A DNA stretch of 64,000 nt from Castellaniella caeni NBRC 101664 (GCF_001592225.1 NZ_BCWN01000003.1:124001-188000); one strand, 5' to 3'; shown: positions 38,912-49,854, counted from the stretch's first letter. Numbers and translations are program-made. Notes: generated by a model not told the origin, from the letters alone.

Positions 38912-40034
38912 GGCGGGCCTCGAAATCGCGCAAGAAGGCGATGAGCGCCCGCACCCCTTCGAGGGGCATGGCGTTGTACAGCGATGCGCGCATGCCGCCC
39001 ACCGACTTGTGGCCCTTGAGCGCCAGCAGCCCGGCGGCTTCGGATTCGGCCAGGAAGGCGGCGTTGAGCGATTCGTCGCGCAGGAAGAAGGGGATGTTCA
39101 TGCGCGAGCGCACTGCCGGCTGGATGCGGTTCTCGTACAGCGCAGAGCCATCCAGGTACTGGTACAGGGCTTGCGACTTTTGTGCGCTGGCGGCATCCAT
39201 GGCGGCCACGCCGCCGTGGCGCAGCAGCCACTTGAACACCAGGCCGGCCATGTAGATGGCATAGGTGGGCGGCGTGTTGAACATGGAGTCGGCCCCGGCC
39301 ACATTGCTGTAGTCGAAGACCGAGGGGCACTGTGCCGACGCATGACCGATGAGATCTTTGCGCACGAACACCAGCGTGACGCCCGCCGGGCCGGCGTTTT
39401 TCTGCGCCCCGGCATAGACCAGGCCCAGGCGCGAGAAATCGATGGGCCGCGACAGGATGTTGGAGGACATGTCGGCCACCAACGGTACTTCGGGCGCCCC
39501 CAGCGCGGCCATGTCCGGCATGACGGCCTGTTCGACCCCGCCGATCGTCTCGTTGGCGCACAGGTGCAGATAAGCGGCATCGGCGCGCACTTTCCACTGG
39601 GATTGCGCGGGCAGCCAGCACCAGTCGCCGTAGCGGCGACCATCGAATTCGGCCGCGCCCTCGGCGCTGGCCGCCACGGCGATGTCGCCGTAGCGCTTGG
39701 CTTCGTTGAATGATTTGCGTGCCCAGTGGCCACTGAGCACGTAGTCGGCGCGGCCACTGCCGTTGCGCCCGATGAGGTTCAGGGGGACGAGGGCATTTTG
39801 CGCCGAGGCCCCCCCCTGCATGAACAGCACCTCGAAGTCGTCCGGCACGGCCAGCAAGGCGCGCAGATCGGCCTCGGCCTCGTCGCGGATGCGGCTGTAG
39901 TGCTTGCCCCGATGGCTCATTTCCATCACGGAGGTGCCACTGCCCTGCCAATCGCACATGTCGGCAGCCGCCTGCTGCAAGACTTCAAGAGGCAAAGTGG
40001 ACGGGCCTGCAGCGAAATTCCAGGGGCGATTCAT
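38904..40034 (-). CDS. serC: Phosphoserine aminotransferase
   Basis: 376-residue class V aminotransferase of serine and pyridoxine synthesis. PLP lysine in [16 protein letters not shown] and the N-terminal [14 protein letters not shown] signature. AAGGA 6 nt before the ATG; 9 nt after the gyrA stop. Confidence 0.97.
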   Translation of the reverse strand: MNRPWNFAAGPSTLPLEVLQQAAADMCDWQGSGTSVMEMSHRGKHYSRIRDEAEADLRALLAVPDDFEVLFMQGGASAQNALVPLNLIGRNGSGRADYVLSGHWARKSFNEAKRYGDIAVAASAEGAAEFDGRRYGDWCWLPAQSQWKVRADAAYLHLCANETIGGVEQAVMPDMAALGAPEVPLVADMSSNILSRPIDFSRLGLVYAGAQKNAGPAGVTLVFVRKDLIGHASAQCPSVFDYSNVAGADSMFNTPPTYAIYMAGLVFKWLLRHGGVAAMDAASAQKSQALYQYLDGSALYENRIQPAVRSRMNIPFFLRDESLNAAFLAESEAAGLLALKGHKSVGGMRASLYNAMPLEGVRALIAFLRDFEARHG

Positions 40035-40043
40035 GAAGAGTCC

Positions 40044-42758
40044 TTAGGAAAGGGAGGAATCATCCGGCGTGTCGTCTGTCGGCGCCGCGCCAGAACCGGG
40101 ATGGCCATTGGCGCCATCCGTATCAGAGCCTGCATCCGGCGCGGGGTTCGCGTCGGTGGTGTCGTCATCGGCGCCGTCTTCGTCGTCGGCATCGCTTTCC
40201 GCCACGCGGCGCACGCCCGACAGGCGGCTGTCCTCATCGACGTTGATGAGCGTGACGCCCTGGGTGGCGCGACCCATCTCGCGGATTTCGGCAACGCGCG
40301 TACGCACCAGCACGCCGCCGGTGGTGATGAGCATGATTTCGTCTTCAGGCTGCACCAGCACGGCACTGACCACCTTGCCATTGCGCGCGGAGGTCTGGAT
40401 GGCGATCATGCCCTTGGTGCCGCGCCCGTGGCGCGTGTACTCGACGATGGAGGTGCGCTTGCCATAGCCGTTTTCGGTGGCCGTCAGCACACTTTGGCTT
40501 TCGTCCTCGGCCACCAGCAGCGCGATCACCGCCTGGCCGTCTTCGAGCGACATGCCGCGCACGCCGCGCGCCGCCCGGCCCATCGGACGGACGTCGTTTT
40601 CATCGAAGCGCACGGCCTTGCCCGCGTCGGAGAACAGCATGACGTCGTGCTTGCCATCGGTGAGGTCGGCGCCCACCAGGAAGTCGCCCTCGTCCAGGCC
40701 CACGGCGATGATGCCGGCCTTGCGCGGATTGGAGAAGTCGGACAGCGGGGTTTTCTTGACCGTGCCGCGCGAGGTGGCCATGAAGACGAACTGGTCTTCG
40801 CTGAAGGCCTTGACCGTGAGCACGGCGGTGATGGTTTCGCCGTCGACCAGCGGGAACATGTTGACGATGGGCCGGCCGCGCGAGTTGCGCGACCCCTGGG
40901 GGACTTCCCAGACCTTGAGCCAGTACACGCGGCCGCGGTCGGAGAAGCACAGGAGGTAATCGTGCGTGTTGGCGATGAAGAGCTGGTCGATCCAGTCGTC
41001 ATCTTTCATGGTGGTGGCCTGCTTGCCGCGTCCGCCGCGCTTTTGCGAGCGGTATTCGGACAGCGGCTGGCTCTTGATATAGCCGCTGCGCGAGAGCGTC
41101 ACCACCATGTCCATGGGAGTGATGAGGTCTTCGGTTTCAAGCTCGGTGGCGTTGAATTCGATCTCGGAGCGGCGCGGATCGCGGGCCGGGTCGGAGAATT
41201 CGGCGCGCACGGCCTGCAGCTCGTCGCCAATGATGGTGGTGACGCGCTCGGGGCGCGCCAGGATGTCGAGCAGATCGGCGATGGTGTCCATGATGTCGCG
41301 ATATTCGCCGACGATCTTGTCCTGTTCGAGGCCCGTGAGGCGCTGCAGGCGCATGTTGAGGATTTCTTGCGCCTGCACTTCGGACAGGCGGTACTGGCCG
41401 TCGTCCTGCAGACCATAGCGGGGTTCGAGCCCCTCGGGCCGATAGGCCGCGCGTCCGCCCGAGGCCACGTTGGCGTCGGCGCGCAGCAGCATTTCGCGCA
41501 CCAGGGAGGAATCCCAGGTGCGATCCATCAGGCCTTGGCGCGCCACCGGCGGGGTGGGTGCGGCCTTGATGATGGCGATGAAATCGTCGATGTTGGCCAG
41601 GGCGACGGCCAGGCCCTCGAGCACGTGGCCGCGCTCGCGCGCCTTGCGCAGCTGGAAGATGGTGCGCCGCGTGACGACTTCGCGGCGGTGCTGCAGGAAA
41701 TACTGCACCATCTGCTTGAGATTGAGCAGGCGCGGCTGGCCATCGACCAGCGCCACCATGTTCATGCCGAAGGTTTCTTGCAGCTGGGTGTTCTTGTACA
41801 GATTGTTGAGCACCACCTCGGGCACTTCGCCGCGCTTGAGTTCGATGACCAGGCGCATGCCGTCTTTGTCGGACTCGTCGCGGATGTCGGAGATGCCGTC
41901 GATCTTCTTTTCGTTGACCAGTTCGGCGATGCGCTCTTGCAGGGTTTTCTTGTTGACCTGATACGGGATGGCATCGACCACGATGGCCTGGCGGCTGCCG
42001 TGCGGCAGGTCTTCGAAGTGGGCCTTGGCGCGCATGATGACGCGGCCGCGGCCCGTGCGGTAGCCTTCGCGCACCCCGGCCATGCCGTAGATGATGCCGC
42101 CGGTGGGGAAGTCGGGCGCCGGGATGCGTTCGATGAGTTCGTCGATGGTGCAATCGGGATTGCGCAGGCAATACAGGCAGCCCTCGACCACCTCGGACAG
42201 GTTGTGCGGCGGGATATTGGTGGCCATGCCCACGGCAATGCCGGCGCTGCCGTTGACCAGCAGATTGGGCAGGCGCGAAGGCAGCAGCAGCGGCTCTTGT
42301 TCGCTGCCATCGTAGTTGGGGCCGAAATCGACGGTGTCCTGGTCGATATCGGCCAGCAGTTCGTGGGCAATCTTGGCCAGGCGCACCTCGGTGTAGCGCA
42401 TGGCCGCCGCGTTGTCGCCGTCGATGGAGCCGAAGTTGCCCTGGCCGTCGACCAGCATGTAGCGCAGTGAAAAATCTTGTGCCATACGCACGATGGTGTC
42501 GTAGACCGCGGTATCGCCGTGGGGGTGATACTTACCGATGACGTCACCGACGATACGGGCCGACTTCTTGTACGAGCGGTTCCAGTCGTTGTTGAGCTCG
42601 TGCATGGCAAACAGCACGCGCCGGTGAACTGGCTTGAGGCCATCGCGCACGTCGGGCAAGGCACGCCCCACGATCACGCTCATGGCGTAATCGAGATAGC
42701 TGCGGCGCATCTCGTCTTCTAGCGAAATGGGCAATGTCTCTTTAGCGAAGGATTCCAT
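40044..42758 (-). CDS. gyrA: DNA gyrase subunit A
   Basis: 904 residues. Catalytic Tyr in [11 protein letters not shown], GyrA box QKRGGRG at the start of the wrapping domain, and an Asp-rich disordered tail (last 50 residues). In the quinolone-resistance region the sequence is [12 protein letters not shown]. The position equal to E. coli Ser83 is Thr, a natural residue in several genera, and Asp87 is unchanged. Start ATG 42758. First gene of the gyrA-serC-pheA-hisC-tyrA-aroA-cmk block. Confidence 0.98.
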   Translation of the reverse strand: MESFAKETLPISLEDEMRRSYLDYAMSVIVGRALPDVRDGLKPVHRRVLFAMHELNNDWNRSYKKSARIVGDVIGKYHPHGDTAVYDTIVRMAQDFSLRYMLVDGQGNFGSIDGDNAAAMRYTEVRLAKIAHELLADIDQDTVDFGPNYDGSEQEPLLLPSRLPNLLVNGSAGIAVGMATNIPPHNLSEVVEGCLYCLRNPDCTIDELIERIPAPDFPTGGIIYGMAGVREGYRTGRGRVIMRAKAHFEDLPHGSRQAIVVDAIPYQVNKKTLQERIAELVNEKKIDGISDIRDESDKDGMRLVIELKRGEVPEVVLNNLYKNTQLQETFGMNMVALVDGQPRLLNLKQMVQYFLQHRREVVTRRTIFQLRKARERGHVLEGLAVALANIDDFIAIIKAAPTPPVARQGLMDRTWDSSLVREMLLRADANVASGGRAAYRPEGLEPRYGLQDDGQYRLSEVQAQEILNMRLQRLTGLEQDKIVGEYRDIMDTIADLLDILARPERVTTIIGDELQAVRAEFSDPARDPRRSEIEFNATELETEDLITPMDMVVTLSRSGYIKSQPLSEYRSQKRGGRGKQATTMKDDDWIDQLFIANTHDYLLCFSDRGRVYWLKVWEVPQGSRNSRGRPIVNMFPLVDGETITAVLTVKAFSEDQFVFMATSRGTVKKTPLSDFSNPRKAGIIAVGLDEGDFLVGADLTDGKHDVMLFSDAGKAVRFDENDVRPMGRAARGVRGMSLEDGQAVIALLVAEDESQSVLTATENGYGKRTSIVEYTRHGRGTKGMIAIQTSARNGKVVSAVLVQPEDEIMLITTGGVLVRTRVAEIREMGRATQGVTLINVDEDSRLSGVRRVAESDADDEDGADDDTTDANPAPDAGSDTDGANGHPGSGAAPTDDTPDDSSLS

Positions 42759-42807
42759 GGTTTCGTCCGAAAGCTGCAGGCGTAAAACAAGTCTGGGCCA
42801 ACCGCTG

Positions 42808-42813
42808 ATTCTA
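42808..42813 (-). promoter_or_regulatory. -10 element of the gyrA promoter
   Basis: TAGAAT on the minus strand, giving a transcript start near 42801 and a leader of about 43 nt. The -35 region is weak. The stretch 42759-43139 between gyrA and ompA (381 bp) otherwise holds only the ompA promoter and leader. Confidence 0.5.
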
Positions 42814-43038
42814 TCATCCACCCTCGGACAGCATGGTTTTGCCGGTATTCCGGGCATTCGGCCCGGGCGCGGGGCACGGCCGGGCAAATCCGCCAGGCGT
42901 TGCAAAAATCCCACAGGCTGGCGCTCCCCCCGGGAGAAATCGCGCCCAGAGCGGCCACACACGCCCGAACACTTAACCAGGCCCTGGAAAATGCCTTAAG
43001 ATTTCGGCTAACACGCATCAAACCCAGCGCAATTCATA

Positions 43039-43070
43039 GTTTCCGAACTGGACATTGCTATACTGGAAAC
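43039..43070 (+). promoter_or_regulatory. ompA promoter region
   Basis: TATACT (43059-43064) is a good -10 element about 76 bp before the ATG. An inverted repeat GTTTCC (43039-43044) / GGAAAC (43065-43070) brackets it. No consensus -35 was found, so an activator may help, or the leader may be processed. Confidence 0.45.
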
Positions 43071-43139
43071 GTTCTTTCAGATATGCGGCGGGGGTTCGCT
43101 GCGGTCACTTTCAAGCATCATGCTCAAACGAGGAGAAAC

Positions 43140-43709
43140 ATGAACAAACCCTCCAAAATCGCTATTGGACTCGCCATCGCAGCCATGGCCGCCGTCGGTA
43201 CTGCGTCGGCTTCCGACAACTGGACCAACGTTGACGGCCACGTCTGGAAAGATGCCAGCGGCGAAAACTGCTGGCGCGATGCTTTCTGGACGCCCGCTAC
43301 CGCCGCCGAAGGCTGCGGCAAGCCCGTCGCCGAAGCGCCCGTCGTCGCCCCGACCGCCAGCAAGGTCGTCCTCAATGCCGACACGTTCTTCGACTTCGAC
43401 AAGTCCAACCTGAAGCCCGAAGGCAAGCAGGTGCTCGACCAAGTCGCCCAACAAGCCCAGTCGATCAACCTCGAAACCATCATCGCCGTGGGTTACACCG
43501 ACTCCATCGGCACGGTGGCCTACAACCTCAAGCTGTCCGATCGCCGTGCCGCTTCGGTCAAGCAATACCTGATCAGCCAAGGCGTGCCCGCTGACCGCAT
43601 CTACACCGAAGGCAAGGGCAAGGCCGATCCGGTCGCCACCAACAAGACCCGTGAAGGTCGCGCGCAAAACCGCCGCGTGGAAATCGAAATCGTCGGCACC
43701 CGCAAGTAA
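43140..43709 (+). CDS. ompA: OmpA-family outer-membrane protein with peptidoglycan-binding domain
   Basis: 189 residues. Signal peptide cleaved near TASA-SDNW (after residue 24), a short Cys-containing linker (two Cys, around EGCGK), then an OmpA-like domain (about 75-189). The peptidoglycan-binding residues lie in TDSIG...LSDRRAASVKQYL and QNRRVEIEI. There is no eight-strand barrel, so it resembles the short OmpA form of Bordetella. Strong GAGGAG before the ATG. A GC-rich stem (43728-43751) follows the stop. Confidence 0.92.
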   Translation: MNKPSKIAIGLAIAAMAAVGTASASDNWTNVDGHVWKDASGENCWRDAFWTPATAAEGCGKPVAEAPVVAPTASKVVLNADTFFDFDKSNLKPEGKQVLDQVAQQAQSINLETIIAVGYTDSIGTVAYNLKLSDRRAASVKQYLISQGVPADRIYTEGKGKADPVATNKTREGRAQNRRVEIEIVGTRK

Positions 43710-43727
43710 TTCGGTTCACCGCACGAA

Positions 43728-43751
43728 ACGGCCATGCTGCGGCATGGCCGT
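43728..43751 (+). terminator. Stem-loop between ompA and ubiG
   Basis: Perfect 10-bp stem ACGGCCATGC / GCATGGCCGT with a 4-nt loop, 18 nt after the ompA stop. No T run follows, so it may only reduce readthrough into ubiG. Confidence 0.5.
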
Positions 43752-43803
43752 ACTTAGGGCTCCGCGCGTGCGGGGCCTTATTCATTTCTGGAGCCCACAC
43801 CGC

Positions 43804-44511
43804 ATGCAAACCGCCAACGTCAACCAAGCCGAACTCGACAAGTTCGGCGCACTCGCCTCCAGCTGGTGGGACCCGCAAGGCGAGCTGAAAACCCTGCACG
43901 ACATCAACCCGCTGCGCCTGGGCTGGATTCGCACCCAGGCGGGCACGCTGGCGGGCTGCCGGGTGCTGGACGTCGGCTGCGGCGGCGGCTTGCTGGCCGA
44001 GGCCATGGCAGCCGAAGGCGCCCAGGTCACGGGCATCGACCTCGCCCAGCAATCGCTGCAGATCGCCCGCCTGCACGGACACGAATCGGGGGTGCGGGTG
44101 CACTACGAGTGCATCAGCGCCGAAGACCACGCGCAGCAGCAGGCCGGGCAGTACGATCTGGTCACCTGCATGGAACTGCTCGAACACGTGCCCGATCCCG
44201 CAGCCATCGTGCGCGCCTGCGCCCAGCTGGTGCGCCCCGGCGGGCTGGTCTGCTTCTCGACCCTGAACCGCAACGCCAAATCGTTCCTGCTCGCCATCGT
44301 GGCGGCGGAATACATCTTGCGCATGGTGCCGCGGGGCACCCACAGCTACGAGCAGTTCATCACCCCCAGCGAGCTGGCGGTCGCCGCGCGCCAGGCCGGG
44401 CTCGAGGTCAGCGCCGTCAACGGCCTGCAGTACCTGCCCCTCACCCGGCAATATCAGGTGTCCTCTGACGCCGGGGTCAACTACCTGATGGCGGCACGCC
44501 GCCCGGAATGA
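43804..44511 (+). CDS. ubiG: Ubiquinone biosynthesis O-methyltransferase
   Basis: 235-residue SAM-dependent enzyme doing both O-methylations of ubiquinone synthesis. N-terminal family motif KFGALASSWWDPQGELKTLH, SAM motif LDVGCGGGLLAEAMA, and post-motif FSTLNRNAKSF. Start ATG 43804. Its stop overlaps the gph start (ATGA). ompA-ubiG-gph divergent from gyrA is a conserved Burkholderiales arrangement. Confidence 0.97.
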   Translation: MQTANVNQAELDKFGALASSWWDPQGELKTLHDINPLRLGWIRTQAGTLAGCRVLDVGCGGGLLAEAMAAEGAQVTGIDLAQQSLQIARLHGHESGVRVHYECISAEDHAQQQAGQYDLVTCMELLEHVPDPAAIVRACAQLVRPGGLVCFSTLNRNAKSFLLAIVAAEYILRMVPRGTHSYEQFITPSELAVAARQAGLEVSAVNGLQYLPLTRQYQVSSDAGVNYLMAARRPE

Positions 44512-45194
44512 ACGCCATGTCCCCGCTGATCTTGTTCGACTTCGACGGCACGCTGGCCGACACCGCCCCCGACCTCGCCGCCGCCGCCAACCGGCAACGC
44601 ACGCGCCAGGGGCTGGCGCCCCTGCCCTACGAGGCCTTGCGGCCCCATGCCTCGCATGGCGCGCGCGGCCTGCTGAAGGCCGCGCTCGACCTGAACCCGG
44701 ACGACGACGCCTACCCGCGCGTCCGGCAGCAGTTTCTGGACGACTACGCCCAAGCCATGCTGGTACACACCCAACTGTTTCCAGGGGTGGCCGAACTGAT
44801 CGAGCAGCTGGCCCGGCAGGCGCTGGCCTGGGGCATCGTTACCAACAAGGTCGAGGCATTGGCCTTGCCCATCGTGCGGCACTTCGGGCTGGACGCGCGC
44901 TGCGCGGTCACCGTGGGCGGCGACACAACCCCGCACACCAAGCCCCACCCCGAACCCCTGCTCTACGCGGCACGCCAGGTGGGCGCGCGCCCCGAGCACT
45001 GCATCTACATCGGCGACGACGCGCGCGACATCCAGGCGGGCAAGGCCGCCGGCATGGCCACCGTGGCCGCCGCCTACGGCTATTGCGCGGACGATCCGGC
45101 CAGCTGGCAGGCGGACATCATCGCCCGCTCGCCCGCCGACCTCTGGCCCATCATCCAGCGTTGGCAACAGCGCGATACGAACCCGCCGCGGTAA
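44508..45194 (+). CDS. gph: HAD-family phosphatase, phosphoglycolate phosphatase type
   Basis: 228 residues with the HAD nucleophile motif [11 protein letters not shown], motif II region GIVTNK, and Mg-binding [14 protein letters not shown]. Next to ubiG this gene is usually named gph, although close relatives (MupP) act on MurNAc-6-phosphate. The last 44 bp overlap the convergent sstT gene. Confidence 0.88.
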   Translation: MNAMSPLILFDFDGTLADTAPDLAAAANRQRTRQGLAPLPYEALRPHASHGARGLLKAALDLNPDDDAYPRVRQQFLDDYAQAMLVHTQLFPGVAELIEQLARQALAWGIVTNKVEALALPIVRHFGLDARCAVTVGGDTTPHTKPHPEPLLYAARQVGARPEHCIYIGDDARDIQAGKAAGMATVAAAYGYCADDPASWQADIIARSPADLWPIIQRWQQRDTNPPR

Positions 45195-46383
45195 ACAGCA
45201 CGTCGGTGGACGAGTTGAGCGCCGTCTCGGCGGAATCCTGCAACACACCGATGATGAAACCCACGCCAACGACCTGCATCGCCAGGTCGTTGGAAATGCC
45301 GAACAGGCTGCAGGCCACGGGAATCAGCAGCAAAGAGCCGCCCGCCACGCCCGAGGCGCCACAGGCACAGACCGCCGCCACGATGCTCAGCAGCAAGGCG
45401 GTGAAAAAATCCACCGAAACCCCCAGGGTGTTGACGGCGGCCAGCGTGAGCACCGTGATGGTGATGGCGGCGCCCGCCATGTTGATGGTGGCGCCCAGCG
45501 GAATCGACACTGAATAGGTGTCTTCTTCCAGACCCAGTTTTTCGCACAGCGCCATATTGACGGGGATATTGGCCGCCGAGCTGCGCGTGAAGAACGCTGT
45601 CACGCCGGATTCGCGCAGGCAGGTGAAGACCAGGGGATACGGGTTGGCGCGGAGGCGCGAGAACACGATCAGCGGATTGACCACCAGCGCGACGAACACC
45701 ATGCAGCCCAACAGCACGGCCAGCAGGCGCACGTAGTCCAGCAGGGATGCGAAGCCTGTTTCCGCGATGGTGGCGGCCACCAGGCCGAAGATGCCGATGG
45801 GCGCCATGCGGATGACGATGCGCACGATGTACGACAGGCCCAGTGACAGGTCGGACATGACGTTCTTGGTGGAGCCATGCGCATGGCGCAGGGCGATGCC
45901 CAGGCCCACGGCCCAGGCGAGAATGCCGATGTAGTTGGCCTCCAGCAGCGCGTGTACCGGATTGTCCACCACGCTCATGAGCAGGTTGCGCAGCACCTCG
46001 ATGACGCCGCTGGGCGGATTCAGCGTCGAGTCGCCCAGCTGCAGCTGGATCGTCAGCGGAAACAGGAAGCTGGCGCCCACGGCCACCACGGCGGCGGCGA
46101 ACGTGCCCACCAGATACAGGATCAGGATGGGGCCCAGCTGCGTCTTGGCCCCCTTCTGGTGGTTGGCGATGGAGGCGGCCACCAGGACGAACACCAGCAG
46201 AGGCGCGATCGATTTCAGCGCCGTGACGAACAGATTGCCCAGCAGGCTGACCGCGCGCGCGGCATCCGGCGAGACGTAGGCCAGCACGACCCCCGCCACC
46301 AGGCCGATGACGATCTGCATGACCAAGCTGCCGTTGGTGACGAACTGAAGAAGAGGATTGGGTTTGGAGGCGGAAGACGCCAT
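45151..46383 (-). CDS. sstT: Serine/threonine:Na+ symporter SstT
   Basis: 410-residue member of the DAACS (glutamate transporter) family, about eight spans plus re-entrant loops. Ser-rich HP1 tip ([11 protein letters not shown]) and the sodium-binding [12 protein letters not shown] segment are typical of SstT. AAGGAG before the ATG. Convergent overlap of 44 bp with gph. Confidence 0.93.
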   Translation of the reverse strand: MASSASKPNPLLQFVTNGSLVMQIVIGLVAGVVLAYVSPDAARAVSLLGNLFVTALKSIAPLLVFVLVAASIANHQKGAKTQLGPILILYLVGTFAAAVVAVGASFLFPLTIQLQLGDSTLNPPSGVIEVLRNLLMSVVDNPVHALLEANYIGILAWAVGLGIALRHAHGSTKNVMSDLSLGLSYIVRIVIRMAPIGIFGLVAATIAETGFASLLDYVRLLAVLLGCMVFVALVVNPLIVFSRLRANPYPLVFTCLRESGVTAFFTRSSAANIPVNMALCEKLGLEEDTYSVSIPLGATINMAGAAITITVLTLAAVNTLGVSVDFFTALLLSIVAAVCACGASGVAGGSLLLIPVACSLFGISNDLAMQVVGVGFIIGVLQDSAETALNSSTDVLFTAAGSYRAVANAG

Positions 46384-46592
46384 CGGGAAGGCTCCTTGGT
46401 GAGTGTCCGGTCACGGACCAGGAAGATCAACACAATGCGCCTTGCCCAACATCTCGCGGAGAGAAACCCGTGCCCAACTGGAAATTGGAAATGGCCGCCA
46501 TTCTACCTCGACAACGGCGCGGCCACGAATCGATAAAATGACGCATCCGCCCGGCGCTGGCCGGGCCCGCCCATTTTTTCACAAGGACACCC

Positions 46593-47582
46593 ATGGCTTC
46601 ATCACCCATCCGCGTCGGCATCGCCGGTTACGGCAACCTGGGGCGCGGCGCACTGGCGGCCATCGCGCAGCAGCCCGACATGCACCTGGCAGGCGTCTTC
46701 TCGCGGCGCGCCCCGGCATCGCTGGCGCTGGCCGACCCCTCGGTGCCGGTGTGGTCGCTGGACGACGCCGCCGCCCACCGGCAGGACATCGACGTGCTGA
46801 TCCTGTGCGGCGGCTCGAAAGACGATCTGCCGCAGCAAGGCCCCCGGCTGGCGCAATGGTTCACCACCATCGACAGCTACGACACCCACGCGCGCATCCC
46901 CCAGTATTTCGACGCCGTGGATCGCGCCGCCCGCGAGCACGGCACTCTGTCGATCCTGGCGGTGGGCTGGGATCCGGGCCTGTTTTCCATCAACCGGCTG
47001 ATGGGCGAGGCCATCCTGCCCGCGGGCGCCACCTATACGTTCTGGGGCAAGGGGCTCAGCCAGGGGCATTCGGACGCCATTCGCCGCGTGCCCGGCGTGG
47101 CCGCGGGGGTGCAATACACGCTGCCCGTGCCCGCCGCGGTCGAGCGCGTCCGGGCGGGCGAACAGCCGCAGCTCAGTACCCGCGACAAACACACCCGCGA
47201 GTGCTTCGTCGTGCTGCAGGCCGGCGCCGACGCCGCCCAAGTGCGCCAGGCCATCGTCACCATGCCCGACTACTTCGCCGACTACGACACCACGGTGCAC
47301 TTCATCGACGCCGACACCCTGCGCCGCGAGCACGCGGGCATGCCCCACGGCGGCTTCGTCATCCGCAGCGGCCAGTCGGGCGCGGGCGACCAGCAGGTGA
47401 TGGAATACTCGCTGAAGCTCGCCAGCAACCCCGGATTCACCTCCAGCGTACTGGTGGCCTATGCGCGCGCGGCCTGGCGCCTGAAGCGGGCGGGCGAAAC
47501 CGGCGCCCGCACGGTGTTCGACGTCGCGCCCGGCCTGCTCTCACCCAAGTCGGCCGCCGACCTGCGCCGCGAGCTGCTGTAG
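46593..47582 (+). CDS. ddh: meso-diaminopimelate D-dehydrogenase
   Basis: 329-residue NADPH enzyme making meso-DAP directly from tetrahydrodipicolinate. Nucleotide motif GIAGYGNLGRGA, substrate loop GWDPGLFSINR, and FWGKGLSQGHSDAIRR are diagnostic. AAGGA precedes the ATG. This one-step lysine route is patchily distributed in bacteria and often coexists with the succinylase route. Confidence 0.95.
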   Translation: MASSPIRVGIAGYGNLGRGALAAIAQQPDMHLAGVFSRRAPASLALADPSVPVWSLDDAAAHRQDIDVLILCGGSKDDLPQQGPRLAQWFTTIDSYDTHARIPQYFDAVDRAAREHGTLSILAVGWDPGLFSINRLMGEAILPAGATYTFWGKGLSQGHSDAIRRVPGVAAGVQYTLPVPAAVERVRAGEQPQLSTRDKHTRECFVVLQAGADAAQVRQAIVTMPDYFADYDTTVHFIDADTLRREHAGMPHGGFVIRSGQSGAGDQQVMEYSLKLASNPGFTSSVLVAYARAAWRLKRAGETGARTVFDVAPGLLSPKSAADLRRELL

Positions 47583-47664
47583 GCGGCGCCGCGCAGCCCG
47601 CGCACGGTCTGGATTTGGAGTACCGTACAGAGAGTCTGTTCACGCACGTCCGTTGCCCAAGCCC

Positions 47665-48228
47665 ATGACATCCAGCCACCCTGCACCGTCTTCCATCCCG
47701 CACACGGCCCAGGCCATGATCGACTTCTGGCAGGAAGCGGGCCCGGCCAAGTGGTTCGCCAAGAGCGCGGCTTTCGACGCGGCCTTTCGCAGCCGCTTCT
47801 ACGACGCGCACTACGCCGCCGCCCGGCAAGAGCTCGAAGACTGGCTGCGCCAGCCGCTGTCGGCCCTGGCGGTGATTCTGTTGCTGGATCAATACCCGCG
47901 CAATGCGTTTCGCGGCACGGGCCACATGTTCGCCACCGACGGCCTGGCCCTGGCCTATGCCCGGCGCAGCCTGCCGCTGCTCGACCAGATCGAGCCCGGC
48001 TTGCGCAACTTCGTCTGTCTGCCCTTCATGCACGCCGAAAGCCTGGCCGTCCAGGACGAGGCGCTGGCGCTGTACCAACAGCACGTGCCCGACTCCGTCC
48101 GCTGGGCCAACATGCACCGGGACATCATCGTGCGCTTTGGCCGTTTCCCGCACCGCAACGCCGCGCTGGGGCGCGCGACCACCCCTGAAGAACAGGCCTT
48201 TCTCGACGCGGGCGGGTTTGCCGGTTAA
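47665..48228 (+). CDS. DUF924 family protein
   Basis: 187 residues, alpha-helical, TPR-like fold. Family motifs FWQEAGPAKWFAKSAAFD near the start, LLDQYPRNAFRGT in the centre, and HRDIIVRFGRFPHRNA near the end. Biochemical role unknown. ATG 47665 is chosen over an upstream TTG. 82 bp after ddh; possibly cotranscribed. Confidence 0.88.
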   Translation: MTSSHPAPSSIPHTAQAMIDFWQEAGPAKWFAKSAAFDAAFRSRFYDAHYAAARQELEDWLRQPLSALAVILLLDQYPRNAFRGTGHMFATDGLALAYARRSLPLLDQIEPGLRNFVCLPFMHAESLAVQDEALALYQQHVPDSVRWANMHRDIIVRFGRFPHRNAALGRATTPEEQAFLDAGGFAG

Positions 48229-48308
48229 GGGTTGCTGTCGGTAAAGATGCCTCTGGCAGGCAACCCGCAGGTCACACGCACACCGGTGCAGGCCAGTCCA
48301 GGGACATA

Positions 48309-49235
48309 TCAGCCGTGCGTCGCACGCCACTGGACAAACCAGCCGTAGCCGCTCAGCATCACGACACCGGCCACCACCAGCAGCGCCCCCAGGAGAAAGC
48401 CGGAGCCAATCGGCTCGCCCAGCAGCCAGGCGCCCAGGATCACGCCGAAAAACGGGGTCAGAAAGGAAAACACGCCCAGCCGCGACGCCAGGTACTTGCG
48501 CAGCAGCCAGAACCACGCGAGATAGCTGAGAAACGCCACGAAGACGGACTGGAACGCCAGGCTGGCCCAGACCAGCGGCGTCGCGTGAAACGTGGTCTGC
48601 CCCATCAGCACGGCAGCCGCCAGCAGCAGGATGGCTCCGGCCAGCAGCTGATACAGCAGCGTCTGGCTGGCGGGCAACGACGCCAGCGGCGTGACGCGCA
48701 CCAGCACTGTCGTCGCCCCCCAGGCCGCGCCCCCCGCCAGGGCCAGGATGTCGCCCCAGAGCATGGCCCCCGCCACCGTCGCATGCCCGGTATCGCGCAC
48801 CAGAAAGGCCAGCGCGACCCCCGCGAAAGCAAGCCCCACCCCCAGCCACTGCGCGGCGGCCAGACGTTCTTCGGGCAGCTTCCAGTGCAGGCCGATGGCG
48901 GCGAAGATGGGCGCGGTATACAAGAGCACCACCACGTGGCCCGCCGTGGTGAAGCGCAGGCTTTCGCCGACCAGCAGAAACTCGAGCGCATACAGGGCCC
49001 CCGCCAGCAGCCCGGGGCGCCAGAGCTTGAGCGCCTCGTCCAGGGGTTCGGCGCGGCGCCAGGCCATGACCGCCCCCACCAGCACGCCACCGATGGCCGT
49101 ACGCAGGCCGATCTGGTACACCGGGGAAAAATCCGCGGTGGTGGCCTTCAGGACAATCTGCTGCAGCGCCCAGATGAGGCACAGCACCAGCATGAGGCCG
49201 GACGCCAGACCATCCATGGGTTGACGACTTTCCAC
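48309..49235 (-). CDS. EamA-family (DMT) transporter
   Basis: 308 residues with ten predicted spans made of two EamA repeats, as in RhaT/YdcZ-like metabolite exporters. Conserved TPFFGVILGAWLLGEPIG lies in the second repeat. GTG 49235 or ATG 49217 can be the start. Convergent with the DUF924 gene; 48229-48308 carries only an imperfect dyad (GGGTTGC / GCAACCC). Substrate unknown. Confidence 0.9.
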   Translation of the reverse strand: MESRQPMDGLASGLMLVLCLIWALQQIVLKATTADFSPVYQIGLRTAIGGVLVGAVMAWRRAEPLDEALKLWRPGLLAGALYALEFLLVGESLRFTTAGHVVVLLYTAPIFAAIGLHWKLPEERLAAAQWLGVGLAFAGVALAFLVRDTGHATVAGAMLWGDILALAGGAAWGATTVLVRVTPLASLPASQTLLYQLLAGAILLLAAAVLMGQTTFHATPLVWASLAFQSVFVAFLSYLAWFWLLRKYLASRLGVFSFLTPFFGVILGAWLLGEPIGSGFLLGALLVVAGVVMLSGYGWFVQWRATHG

Positions 49236-49409
49236 GTTTGCTCTCGATCTGCTGTTGTCGGAAACACATTGTAGGCCGGGTCGGTGGCGGCCCCAGGTCC
49301 GGCGCGCAACGGATCGCCGATTAACCCGGCCAGGAACCGGGGCGTCCCTGGCCTATCCCCTGCCCGGGGTCTATGATGAAGTCAACCCACAGAACAAAGG
49401 AACACCACC

Positions 49410-49757
49410 ATGGACGCACCCATGTATCCCCACGCCACCGCTGATCTGGCCAAGCGCCGCGCCGAACTGGCTCCCGAACCCCTGGCCGCCTTCAAGGCCT
49501 TCAGCAAGGCGGTCTTCGCCGCCGGCGCCCTCGACGCCAAGACCAAGCAGCTCATCGCCGTTGCCGTCGCCCACGTCACCCAATGTCCCTACTGCATCAA
49601 GGGCCACACCGAAGGCGCATCGCGCGCCGGGGCCAGCGACGCCGAAATCATGGAAGCCATCTGGGTGGCCGCCGAAATGCGCGCGGGCGGCGCCTACGCG
49701 CACTCCAACCTGGCCTTGCAGACACTCGAAAACCTGCACCCGCACACGCACCCCTGA
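49410..49757 (+). CDS. Carboxymuconolactone decarboxylase/AhpD-like protein
   Basis: 115-residue helical protein with the AhpD active-site motif CPYCIKGHTEGA (two Cys and a His). This supports a peroxidase or disulfide-reductase type activity rather than lactone decarboxylation. AAAGGAA precedes the ATG. It lies just before the ECF sigma gene on the same strand, but the sigma gene has its own promoter. Confidence 0.92.
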   Translation: MDAPMYPHATADLAKRRAELAPEPLAAFKAFSKAVFAAGALDAKTKQLIAVAVAHVTQCPYCIKGHTEGASRAGASDAEIMEAIWVAAEMRAGGAYAHSNLALQTLENLHPHTHP

Positions 49758-49854
49758 ATCATCCCCCGCACGTACGGCGCGCCCGCGCACCCGTGCGCGG
49801 CGTCGTTGCCCGGACAGCCCGGCCAGCCTGAACTGTCCCTGTCCGGCATGCGGA

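Noticed and set aside
39726-42470. Very long open frame (over 900 codons) on the plus strand opposite gyrA
   Set aside because: It mirrors the codon structure of gyrA and serC, has a His/Gly/Arg-rich unnatural composition and no domain motif. High GC opens antisense frames routinely. Similar frames opposite rpsA (32173-33699), etf (22171-24000) and the acyl-CoA dehydrogenase gene (20348-22333) are rejected for the same reason.
48229-48266. GGGTTGC/GCAACCC dyad as a terminator between the DUF924 and EamA genes
   Set aside because: 24-nt loop, only 7-bp arms and no T run; too weak to call.
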